Program-made: the position numbers and the translations under genes
Assembly (NCBI GenBank): GCA_013398015.1
Contig: VZRR01005779.1
Span: 1-64,000 of the forward strand
Source of the DNA: Oreocharis arfaki
Taxonomy: Eukaryota > Chordata > Aves > Passeriformes > Paramythiidae
DNA: 64,000 bases
Direction: 5' to 3'
The notes under the pieces: model-generated
What the model saw: only the letters and a program-made list of their open reading frames with translations
Told to the model about the DNA's origin: nothing
The model's database searches: none
Part shown: in pieces, positions 14,101 through 25,500 of the stretch
Numbering within the stretch: the first letter of the stretch is position 1
Layout: the number at the start of each line of letters is the position of its first letter

Positions 14101-15866
14101 TGAGCATTCTTCTTGACATCTTTTCAGCCAAGACTGCTTCCAGCTGTTGACCAAAGAGCTTACTGAAGGAATGGAAGGCTGTAATGTGCCAGCCAGATGA
14201 GAGTCCCAAGCAGGAAGGGAACAAGCCAACGCAACAGGTAGAATGCCCAGATGGAAAAAATCTCCCCATGGTAGTCTCTCATCAGCAAAGACATTCGTTG
14301 TGCTGTAATGAACGTTACAATCTCCACATGTATATTAAAACAGATACAGGTTCTGAAAGGTTATTTGTCATTTTGCTTGACTGGTGTTTACACAAACAAA
14401 TCCAAATTTCAGTTAAAACAAACAAACAAAAATACTCATGTAAGTACTAATTCAGAAGTAAGAATCCACCAAGATTACATTTTCCAGCCTGACATAAGAG
14501 AAACATGAAGCAGAAATAATTAGTGTCTGACACAAGGAAAAACGATGCTGATTAATTACACAGACCTAGTTTTAAAATACAGATTTCACTGCAATACTAT
14601 GGCCACATACAAATATCTAGCTTTAAAAAGAAACTGCTAATTTAAAGGAGCACATGGAGGGGGTTTTTGAGTGTATAAATATATATTCTTTTCATCTATT
14701 TAGTGTGCAAATTTATTTAAAACACAATAAAATGACAGGCGGGTCTAAAGACTAAATATAAAAATATAAGAATGTGAAATGAACAAAGTTTTTCACTCTG
14801 CAGTTTTTGTTTTATTATTAGATGCTATTCCTAACTTGTTAAAATTGATCAAATAGAAAGCTGTGAATAGAGAAAAAATTAAGCCAACTAGAAAAGTGTG
14901 ACTTGGATTTAATATTTTATAATTGCCAAGGGACATACTGAGATCAATGAATTTTTGCCCGAGATGAACGTCAGAAAGAGATGTACTTCAGTCTTTTAGG
15001 GAACATTGGTCTATTTAATTCTTGTGTCTGATGCATGTGAAATATGCCTGTCTTGGCCTTCTTTGTGCCTCAAGGCCATGCTGGAGGCAGACATTACCAC
15101 TTTTAATAGGCCGCCATCTGAGGAATGGCAAGGGATCCAATAACCCATCGACTCTAATGGATTTGCCTGTTTATTCACTTACACCTTTTTTGCAGCTAAT
15201 TTTAGTTTTGCATGCTGAGTTGTTTCACTTTACATTAAATGAATAGAAACAAAGGGGAAAAGACTGTGCAGCTAATAAACCATGATTATTTTCGAAGTTC
15301 TTCACAACAGGATCCTCCATATACTAAGGTATATCACTTGAGAACAGATTCACTGCTGCGTTTTTCCACTTGTTGTCAGAATTAACAAAGCTTCTTTTAA
15401 ATTTAGTGAGACAAAAAGTAGGTTATTATAAAGTCTTACTTATAATGCACTAATGATTTGCAGTAGTATAAAGCAACGAGCTTCAAATCATTAGGAGGGT
15501 CATGGGCATCTTCAAAGAATAATACAGGTAATGTTAATGATTGTGCAGTATTATCACAAACAAAACCAGTACACAGTTTAATCTAGCCCTTCAAGGGTAC
15601 TTTGAAGATCACAGGTAACACTTAATGTGTTACTTATAAACGTATAATCCCTCTAGATACAGAGGAACTCTGAGTAATAAAAATTTCCACTACATTTGAT
15701 CCTTAGGAAAAATATACATTACAGGCTAAAACTTATTAGGGGGATATAATCTCTATATTTGGACTGCATTAATATTTTGTTCCTTTACAGAAAAGCTCTT
15801 CCTCCCTTTCCTTAGGAGATGCCTCTTGCATCTCACTCTCACAACTCACGGGTTCTCTGCAAAAGC

Positions 15867-15912
15867 ATGATGTGATCTTTAAGGTCCCTTCCAACCCAAA
15901 CCATCCTACAAT
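15867..15912 (+). mobile_element. CR1 LINE 3'-end remnant
   Basis: The string GATCTTTAAGGTCCCTTCC, followed by AACCCAAACCATCCTACAAT, matches the terminal part of avian CR1 elements, which end near an ATTCTATG-type repeat. Only about 45 bases are recognisable; the upstream body is absent, as in a severely 5'-truncated copy. CR1 has no poly(A) tail, and none is seen. Confidence 0.8.
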
Positions 15913-16138
15913 TTATGCTAGAACCTTCTGCTCACCCACCTCTTTTTCCAGACCCACAGTTCAGGTGCTTTGCTTTTCTCAGAAAGGCTGAAAGGAACTT
16001 AGAGACTGTCACTGCAAGGCTCAGCCTCAGAAGAGCTTTCAGTGAGTTACAAAGGGGCCTTTTCTCCAGGTTTGGTTGAATCTCCCCATTCCCAGGGCTC
16101 CCTAGTGTCCATCAGTGACGAGAGGGGCAGACAAGGGC

Positions 16139-16151
16139 CAGGTGTCACCTG
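16139..16151. promoter_or_regulatory. Palindromic double E-box CAGGTGTCACCTG
   Basis: This is a 6+1+6 palindrome joining CAGGTG and CACCTG. Both are E-boxes of the type bound by ZEB and SNAI repressors and by some bHLH factors. It lies in a slightly GC-richer patch. Function is unproven; a 13-bp palindrome can arise by chance in 64 kb. Confidence 0.3.
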
Positions 16152-19100
16152 CTGCTGATAGGTCATTCACTGAAGCTCTGCAGGAGCCTTTGTGCCCCTG
16201 CCTGGGGGGACACATCCCTCTGGGCACACCAACAGCCATTGCCTGCTCTGAGGAAATCACTGTCAGCTTTCAGGCAGCACGTCATCAAATCTAGGCAGGA
16301 ATCATCCTCTTAAAGGCATAAAAATAATACAGCTCCTACTTCCAGAAAGAACAGCCAGGCTTGGTCCCCGAGGTAACCAAAACACAGCACCACCAGGGTC
16401 AGCCCAGGAAAAACAGCTGCTGACTTGGGGCAGTCCTCAGAGAATCCAACTTCACTGCTGCAAAAAATTACTCTTTTCTATAATAAAATTGCATAAAATA
16501 CAGCAGCATGTGGTCATTTGTTCCCTCTTCATGATAGAAACCTAAATGCATGACATCTACAAAGGGTTGTAATACGAGGCAAGGTTTGTTGACCAAACTG
16601 CAGGAATATGGATATGAAAAACTAACATTAAGAGCCAAAAACTTGGGAGCCAAAACTCTGCGTTGTTCCGGGCCACAGCTGCAGGGAGAGCAGAGATGCA
16701 GCAAGAGGGGAACATGCATACCCTTAATTTTGAAAACTACATTTAGTTTGGGAGATCCTGCCCCTGTAAAACAGTGTCTGTAGCACTAAACAGCCATAAA
16801 ATAATGTAAAAACTCTCTCTGGACTGAAACGTTGAAACAAAAAAGGGCCTGTGTCATTCAGAAGGGTCCACAGCACTACCAATTACTAACGCAGAAGGAA
16901 AACAAAGCAGCTACAAGTCTTTTTTTGTCTCTAGCTGGTTATGTTTTCCTTTAAGGGATCACATTATAAATCTGACATCTCCTTATTTTTGCCAAAAAGA
17001 CTTCACCTCCTTTTATATCAGTTGATGATCTCTTACAGATTCCTTAATAACATGGTGTGACACAGAATCAACTCGGAGGCTTTACCAGGGCTTTTGGGCT
17101 GGATTCGGGATTTTTGTTGCTCAGTGGCTCACAAGACACAAAAGTATGTATTTCAAATGATGATCCATACATTGTGAAAACTGGCATCCTCACTTTGCAT
17201 TCATTTTATTGCTAGTGAATGTTTTCTCTTAGAATTGAGACTGCAGTGGAAGACTGTTTTTCTGACACAAAACTATCATCAGTATGCCCTTAAATATTGA
17301 GCAAGAATTAAAATAAGGCTCCTCAAATAATTTCAAATCAATCTACATATCTAAAGCTTAAACCTGTTGGAGATAAATATTTTTGGATCGTTACAAATCC
17401 AGCTTCCCTTTTAAAATGTTAACTCAGGCCTATTATTTAAATGTCACAAACACCCCAAACCAACAGGACATTTTACAAGCACACAGACAAGTTAAAAAAA
17501 ATCTGCCTGCTTTAGATGTGTGTAAGTGAATCTGCAAAACAGGAGAAGTTACACAGCAGCAGAATAATTTTTTTTGCCCCAAATCGTATTTGTAGACCTG
17601 GATACTAACTCCCAGACACACTGTGGAAAGAAAAATGGGAACAACAGACTGAAGTTGGGATTGATTTACTTCATTAGCTGGGATTACAAGTTTAACTTAC
17701 AAACCAGAGGTCAAAATTTCTCATTAACAAGGGGGCCATGAATCGCTGCAGGGCTTGGTTCAAGAGGAGACCACTCTTATTACTAACTACACATTTCAAT
17801 CTGTCTTTGATGTTCTCCTTCTACCCTCCTCCCTTTTATTTTTTGGCAGAGGAGTTGATTTTAATTGTAGCTATACAACACAGCTCAGTTTGCCTGAGAG
17901 CCAGCCTCCACATCTGCAGTGAGTGCAGTTCTAGTGATATTGGGTGCAGTCCATAGCTTAGGGCTAATTTTAATGGCTCCCCTTTTCATACAAGGCTCAG
18001 ATTGTTTTCCACGTGATTCCTGTTAATTTAGCTGCAGGAAAGGGCATCAGTTTTCCTTGTGAGTTTCTGATCCATACTTCTAAACTAGGTGAAATGTATT
18101 AAAGAAGAGAAATGATCATAAAATATGAAATTGAATTTTCTACTGCCTCCCTAAGTGATTAATCCCACTATTTTAACACACAAAAGAAAAACAGAACATA
18201 CAAATGGTATTTTTCTTATGTCTGTATTTTGATAAACGTTTAATTTATGAAACGCTGTAAAGAAGCTCTTGAAATCTCTATCAGTGCTAAGGGTTAAAAA
18301 AGGAAAGCTTAAATGTCTGGAACTGTGCATTTTCAAAATCTACAGATTCAAACTAAGATTTCACTGCACATTTCTCAAAACGAGAGTTGTGTGCCTCATG
18401 GCAGCAGATGGTGGAGCACACCATCAAATAATAGAATGTTTAATGAATATTTTCTAATTTTGATGAATAGAACTAAAATGTAACTGAACAGTCAAAGGTG
18501 GAATATTTAAACAGATCAGAAGTGCTCACTCTACAGGACCTACTCCATTTTTAAAGGAAAAACATGCCACTGATGCTGGTTAAACAGCGGAAATTTTCAT
18601 AGATCACATACAGTTGAAATCTTAATCAAATTTGTCTCAGCAGTCAAAGTTGTACTTTATACAGTTGGAACCACCTTTGAGCATTGCCAAATTTAAAAAC
18701 CCTCAAAAAAATGAGCAGTCAATTCTTACCAGTGAAAAACACATATATCCTTTTAACAAAAACAAAGTATGACGGTAATTTTTTTTTCATAATTTAAATG
18801 TAGAAAAACAATTGCTAATGGTAATGGTTACCAAAATAATTTTTCATAGATATACAATTTCTTGCCTTTGTTTACACACATCTATTTTGACTACAAAGAG
18901 GTACCATCTCCAGCTTCACACCTATTTATTACTAGTAATGAAAGACAATTCTGCACATGGTAAATTCATGCAGGTTTATGATGCAAAACCCCAAGGAGAA
19001 AAGACAGGAATGATTAGGAGAGTAATTTTAGCTTAGGACCAATACAAATTTCTATTTATCCCAATAGACAAAAATCTCCTGTATATTATGCAGATCTGTT

Positions 19101-19450
19101 CCATGTTTCCCGTTTTCTACTGGGGCAGCTTCCACTCCAGACTTGGGGGTATCATGTATTAAATCACTTTCTTGTTTATATTAACAGTTGCTGTTAATAC
19201 TCCCTTTTCCAAGCTTTTCCAGTTGCCAGCCAGTGTCAGAGCATTAGAAGGTATGCTTTCAATTCACACTCATAGCCAAGAACTAACTTTTTCTGATGGC
19301 TAAGCCGGTCCCTTTTGTGCAAGCCTTCCCTCTGCAGTGTGTAACTAATCTGCCTTCATAAAGGCCCTTTGTTTGCTGCTGGGCGCGGGGCCGGAGCGGT
19401 CGGGCTCGGTGAGCTCTACGTCTCGGCGCTGGTGGCAGCACAGGTCACGG

Positions 19451-19530
19451 CACCGGCCACGGCTCCACGGCACTGACCACGGCTCCACGGCACCGGCCAC
19501 GGCTCCACGGCACCGGCCACGGCTCCACGG
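19451..19530. repeat. 20-bp GC-rich minisatellite, four copies
   Basis: Four tandem 20-bp units (CACCGGCCACGGCTCCACGG) start at 19451, 19471, 19491 and 19511. The second differs at two positions (CACTGACC). A partial match precedes them at 19441 and the array decays after 19531. It is an abrupt CpG-rich block in AT-rich DNA. Open frames across it read as Arg/Gly/Pro/Trp-rich repeats and are composition artefacts. Confidence 0.93.
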
Positions 19531-20930
19531 CACATGACGGAATCCGCCACAGCCTCGGGAGCAGCCGAGCAACACGGGGTGCAAGAGCCACCTTCGAGTT
19601 TCAACAGGGGGTTATCTTAACAACTAGACATCTTTAAAAGGTCATTATTGCAGTCTAATTTCAAACTGGCACCAAAATGAAGGGTTGTCTTTGTGTAGGA
19701 TTAATTTTAAAACCTCAGGATTTGATGTCAGTGGGAAATAACCAGCGTGGGACTCATAATGCTGCCTTCTCCTGCTTCTGGCCAGCACCTAGGGCTAATT
19801 TCTTAGGAGATGAAAACTATGACAAGCCCTTCAGTTAAGCTGAAAGCAGGCAGCAGTCCAGTAACACCCACAGGCCTCAGAGGCATCCTGTGACCCCCTT
19901 AGAAAAGTCACATTCACTTTGCTCTTGAGAAAGGAAAAATAACGCTGGAGGCATTTTGTTTTAAACCATGTGAAATAAGGAAATGTGAGGATGTGAAAAT
20001 GAAGTGAAAAAAGTTAGAATTCATTTCCTCCCTTTGCAATGGCTTAGAAGCAAAACTGGTTCATTTTGAAAGTGTGTGTAAAAATCTGATACATTCACCA
20101 TTAGGCAGTGACTACAAAATGCTTAAGGTAAAATATGTAAATATGTAAAATAATCTCTTGAAAACCATCTCCTTTTGTGCTTGAAAGCATTTTGTAAAAG
20201 CATCTTTATTTCTCAGTAGCATTAATAGACAGTCAGAAAGAAAACTTGAAAAACCAAAAATAGCAACAAAATTGAAGGTACTAGAAAAATATTTTGAAAC
20301 AAATCTGCAGAATAGTGAAAGGGAAGAAAATTAATTCATAAGTTCCTTGGATGACTTCTGCCCTTTTAGTATTAATCTGAATAATAATAAAGGAACATGT
20401 AAATTACAGTTTAAAAATTTTGAATGGGGTTATTTTAACTATCATAGACTTAAGGCAAATCTAATCTGCCAAGCCTTCACTCTCATTTCAGTCTAAAACT
20501 GTGTCTCACTCTTTTACTCCTATTATGCCTTTTAACTTAGATGTGCTTTTTATCTCCTAGCTAAGCACATCCAATCTTATTTCCTCGTACCCATTAAAGA
20601 GGTCTACACAAATATGCATTCAATCTGTTTATTACTTGCCACAGACTGCTCATCTTGTTCCAAAATATTCTCATTAATAAAAGGTTGCAGATTGAGGACC
20701 CACTAGAATGCTCAAATTAAGAGAATACTTAAAACTTTCATTCTTTGTCCAAAATTCTTGAGCTGTATTACGTATTATCATATTATCAACTATATAACCA
20801 AGTAGCAGAGAATTCATTAACATTAATACAATTTTCAAAAATTGTTCCACAAGTGAGGTCTCAAACCTGAAAAATGAACTCCAGTATTAAAATAATTTGT
20901 CTTGATTTAATTTTTTTTCCTTATGTGGAG

Positions 20931-20976
20931 AAAGCTAAGAACATACAAGGAAAGCTAAGGTAAGGAACATGTAAGG
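20931..20976 (+). repeat. Imperfect tandem duplication
   Basis: AAAGCTAAGAACATACAAGG (20931-20950) is followed directly by a second copy (20951-20976) with a 6-base insertion after AAAGCTAAG and one substitution (ACATAC to ACATGT). It is probably a local slippage event. Confidence 0.7.
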
Positions 20977-21798
20977 AAGAAGACAGGAACAAAGGCAGAG
21001 GATGGGAATCTTGAGCCACTGCAACACACAGGTACTGAATGATCCTTCTAGCATAAGGCTACTGGGAGTTAGCTGAAAAAATTCACATGGTATCAGGCTT
21101 CAAGGGGGTATGTAACTACAGAAACACCTACACTAGAAAGGAAATAATGATAAATTGGAATTATTTCGAGACATGGCAAAATTTATAGTCAAGGAGTTTT
21201 TATAAAAATCTCATCAAAATTAAAAATTTTTCAACATCAATAATGACAAAATACATTATTTGCAGCATCACATCTGAGCCCCACAGCCAGGCTACCCCAC
21301 ATTCATTTATGGGGAGACAGATGTATTTACCATGTTGTAGAGCACTTCTTACTACCATCCTGGAATTCTGACACTATGACAAGTTGGAAGGAAATCTGGG
21401 AAGTTGATAATGCCAAAGAATGACATACCCAAAGTCTTCATCATTCTCTTTCCCACAGTATTATGATTACATGGATAAATGTAGCAATGGTAGCAATGGC
21501 AAAAGGATGGTCTGTATCAGTATGACACGGAATCGAAACACCCAGCTTGATTTTCCTCCGCTCCATCCACTCCAAACTGTGATTTCTCAGTAAACCGAAG
21601 ATGGAACGATGACACATCTTGGCATGCTTTTAATATGCAAACTATTAATCTTAGAAGGTATGATTCTGCAATTTTTTTAAGGCTGAAGTGAATGTTTGAA
21701 TTAAGTATTTAGATAAACTGGCATTTTTTTCTACCTAAGACAGGTATTGGTACTGGGTCAAAATATAATTTGCCTTGTTTGAGCTCACAGACATTTGT

Positions 21799-21830
21799 AC
21801 AAGTGTCACAATCATTCATGTGACACTTGT
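21799..21830. repeat. Perfect 12-bp inverted repeat with 8-base loop
   Basis: ACAAGTGTCACA (21799-21810) and TGTGACACTTGT (21819-21830) are exact reverse complements separated by ATCATTCA. The arms carry CAAGTG/CACTTG, a pair of inverted E-box or NKX2-like half sites. The stem is too short for a canonical microRNA precursor and pairing does not extend far beyond the arms. Confidence 0.9.
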
Positions 21831-22500
21831 CTGCTTTATTATTCTATGCCAAAACCAAGCAAATGTTTACAAGATTTGTTCTTCTGAAGCATATAGGGAA
21901 CACATAAGAAAAGGGAAAGACATGAATAAGAGTAAGCAGGGAAGCTTCATAGATACCAAGACTGCTCCTTTCCAAGACTGCTTTTTTGAATGCAAGCTTC
22001 TCCTCCCTGTGTTCTTTACGTTGTCATTGAATCACTATAAGAATGTTCATAATCAACTCAGTTATGGTCAAGTGTGCACTGGCCTGTAAGTTCAAATATC
22101 CTGCCCTCCCATCATCCATTCACATCCTCACAGGCACAGAGAAGAGCTTCATGACTGAAATATCCCAGAAATATGGGCACATGGACGACTCCTCCTCAGT
22201 TCTGAGCGCCAAGGAGGGAGTTCACACACAGCTCTTCGATGGCAATCTCAGCACAACTAAACAGCTTCTTTGTGTAATTCCTTTATTTTCATTCCACAGC
22301 TGCTCTTTACTGAGACTTACATATATAACCATTGCTGGGAAAGTATAGGAAAGTTAATAATTGTTAAAGGCTTACATGAAAGTAATTGTTCTGTTTCTTC
22401 TGAATTGCCAATACTGATTTTGCTGTGAGAGGGGATTATGGAAAGAAATGGAACACTAGAGACGGGAAAGTACTGTTACCAAAATAATCTAACAAATGCA

Positions 22501-25500
22501 AATACAGCCCCCAGTATTAACAGAAGTGTCGAGTCTAGGAGAACAGACAGATGTTCGCTCCGGATCCAGCTGTGCTGATGAAGGGCTTTGTGCCCCCCAG
22601 CTGCTCCTCAGTGCCCCCCGCTGAAGTAATTATCCTGCGGATCCGCCCCAATTCACTGGGGGCAGGGCCAGCCCCAGCCCACATCCCCCTCACACGGGCC
22701 ACAGTAATGCAGCTGATTTTGCCCCCAGTGAGTGCCCTTGCACAGACCCTCTGCCTGAGCCTATGGCAGTGACCTCCTCAACCACTCACATGGTGGCAAC
22801 CAGAGCAGTCCTTGCACTCGGATGCTCCTTCTGAAGCCCTAGAAAACAGGCACTGATAAAATACCATCTCCCTCAGTAATATATATAAAAAACATTTTTA
22901 AAATCACCTAAGCAAATAAAGCAATGCCTAGCATCTGATTTTTTTTTTTTTGCAATAAACATACCCACGTTTTTTTCCTACTGAACTACGGATAGGATTC
23001 AAGCAGCAAATTGACATCTAAACACAGCACAAGCAATAACGATAACTTCAAATGTGCACCAAAACCACCACCTTTGTTCAAATAGTGCTTCTAAGTGATC
23101 ACCAAGACTTACAACTTAAACCACAAGCCAAAACATCGGTTTGTTTGGTGATTCTTGATTTTGAGGGCATAGATTGTACTTGACACAACTTTCACACTGA
23201 AACAATCTGAGATTTTTGTTAAAAAAGACAAAATTAACCATACAAATCAGACAGCACTTAGAGCTGCAAACTCCTTATCTAGATATGACACATTCCCTTG
23301 CCAACTGGTAAAATGCATTGTAGAACAGGGCTTTTTTCATTTAAAATTTGCAAGAGAAGTCCATATCATCTTCCACTTATTTTTGGAGGTGTATTTCAAG
23401 CCATGCAACACACATTTCCCAGCCTAATGACAAGGTGTCTACTGTTACACTACACATGTTAAAAGAGTTCTTTAAATACTAATCACAACCATCTTTTCAG
23501 TTGGATTTCAGCCTGCTCTGGTAACTTCTCTCTTGAGGTGACAAACTAGCAGCACCTGAATTCATTACAGCCTGATTAATTATGCTGCTACAAAGGAGAA
23601 AGAGACTTCAATCAGAAGTGGTAACCTTACACAGCACCTGAGCAGCAGCGTATCAGAACATCAATCCCAGATCCATGCACTTCCAACTGGCTTTGAGAAT
23701 TCTTAGTAATTACTTCTCCTTTACTATCAAATAGCTCAGCTCAGCTCCATGGCCTGAAAAACTAAAGGAAGAGGTTTGGAACACACCAGTTCCAGCTGAC
23801 AGAATCTACACCAGTTACCAGAAACACTGAAAACTGCACCTTATGCTCTCTACTTGCTTACACAACCTAACTACAAACCAGCCTTTTTCTCCTCAGCTGA
23901 ACACATCAGGAGTTCAGGGAATAAAAGGAGAAGAGAGGAGCAGAGCCAAATGTCAGAGATCTCTTTTCTCATACAGCTGACAATTTGCCAGGTTCTCATC
24001 TTCTAGTATTTGGAGACAATTTCCTTAAATGATGCAGAAGTTGAGAACCACCTGGCTATTACCTTCTCCTAAAGCAGGCCTATCACCACAACATAGAGAT
24101 GGTACCTAGACAGCAGTACTGTTTTTGCTTGCTTGCCTTTTGTGCTTGTTAACATGCAAAGGCAAATTAATATAGGACAAGAATCTGGCATATGTGTCTA
24201 AAATATGCACTGCATAATTAAACTGAGAATGAAAACAAATCAAAGGTATGTATGTTCAAATAGTATTTATTGTTCCTTTACATAAAGGAACAAGGAACTT
24301 GGCAAATATTTCATACGAATAAAAGCCCATCTTCACAAAGTATGGCTTTTGAATAGCAATGAACAAGATAAGAGCACACGAGATAAAGCCAGCTACAGTA
24401 AGCCACAGATGGAAGCAGAGCCAGACTGACAATGGAAGAATTCCCACCCTACCGGGCTACAGAGCACTCTCCACACAACTGTTTAATGCCAACACAGATC
24501 AGCATTTACACTAATGGAGACACTTCAGAGAAATATTTTTAAATGCAAAGTTTGGGATATCTCTTTTTTAATATGGATAATACTCAAAGCATTTATCTCT
24601 CTACAGACTTAGGTCTCTCGTGCTTAGTCTGTAACATGCCTGTGTGCTCTGCTGCTAACGGCGATTTGAAGAATTTCCTGTACCTACATAATTGTATTAT
24701 GGAGATCCTAGAGGGTATGACTAAAACTTGTTGAAATTAAGTTCTAAGGAAATATAGAAATGTAGGTGACTGGTTAGGGTTTGGTTAAAGTCAAGAAGAG
24801 AAGGTGCTCCCAGGTCTCAGAGCCAATTGCCTGTAATAATAAATACACAAGTGTTGACTGTGGAATCAGGTGCTTTGGAGAAAAATAATAATGCATTACA
24901 AATACTGCCAGACCAACAGGCTTCACTGTCTCATTTAAATCCACCATTGTCCTGTATCAACAAAAACTGCAGGAAGACAGCTTAGACTGTCACACTTAGG
25001 CAAAAGGAGCTGGCACTGCCTGCAAACAAAATGCAGTGACAAAATGTCATCCCTCTTGTTCTTCACTTAGGGATGTCTCCGCATTACGCTTATGGACCCA
25101 GGTTGTCACATCTCTCTTTTAATTAGGCAAAATAATGCTGCAGCTAATACCTAGCAGAAGAATTTACAACGTTTGTGGGAAAAATATGAGATCAGCTTGG
25201 AAAACCTCACTCCTAAAAGAAAAAAAAGGAAATGAAACTCAAAAATAGATTCTTTAATAAAGAGCATTGTTTAAACATTTAAGGCAGCTCCTCATCTTTA
25301 TCCAATTTCTGTAAACAAAACTCTGATTTTTTTCACAGATAAGAGATTTAAAACCACAGAATAACAAGTAATCAAAAAACATTTTGTGAATTAATTAAAA
25401 CAAGTTGTGAAACTATACTATTCACTAAATTGCTAACACATTCTTCTGAAGAGAATTAAGTGTAAAGAAAAATTCAATGGATTTATTTTCAATTGCATGA

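Larger units (their letters stand above)
8501..22500. other. Noncoding AT-rich sequence with small GC-rich patches
   Basis: The named elements inside are listed separately: a possible SINE remnant (9688-9740), an A21 run (10524-10544), a T14/A14 inverted repeat (11071-11128), a CR1 tail (15867-15912), a double E-box palindrome (16139-16151), a 20-bp minisatellite (19451-19530), an imperfect duplication (20931-20976) and a hairpin (21799-21830). A GC-richer patch at 8820-9020 carries a 169-codon frame with no recognisable family, and 16080-16270 is also GC-richer. Positions 15020-15245 look compositionally like a conserved noncoding element. Everything else is featureless to me. Confidence 0.6.

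Noticed and set aside
19345..19604. Minus-strand frames rich in Arg, Gly, Pro and Trp repeats
   Set aside because: They are translations of the 20-bp minisatellite in different frames, with no independent protein evidence.
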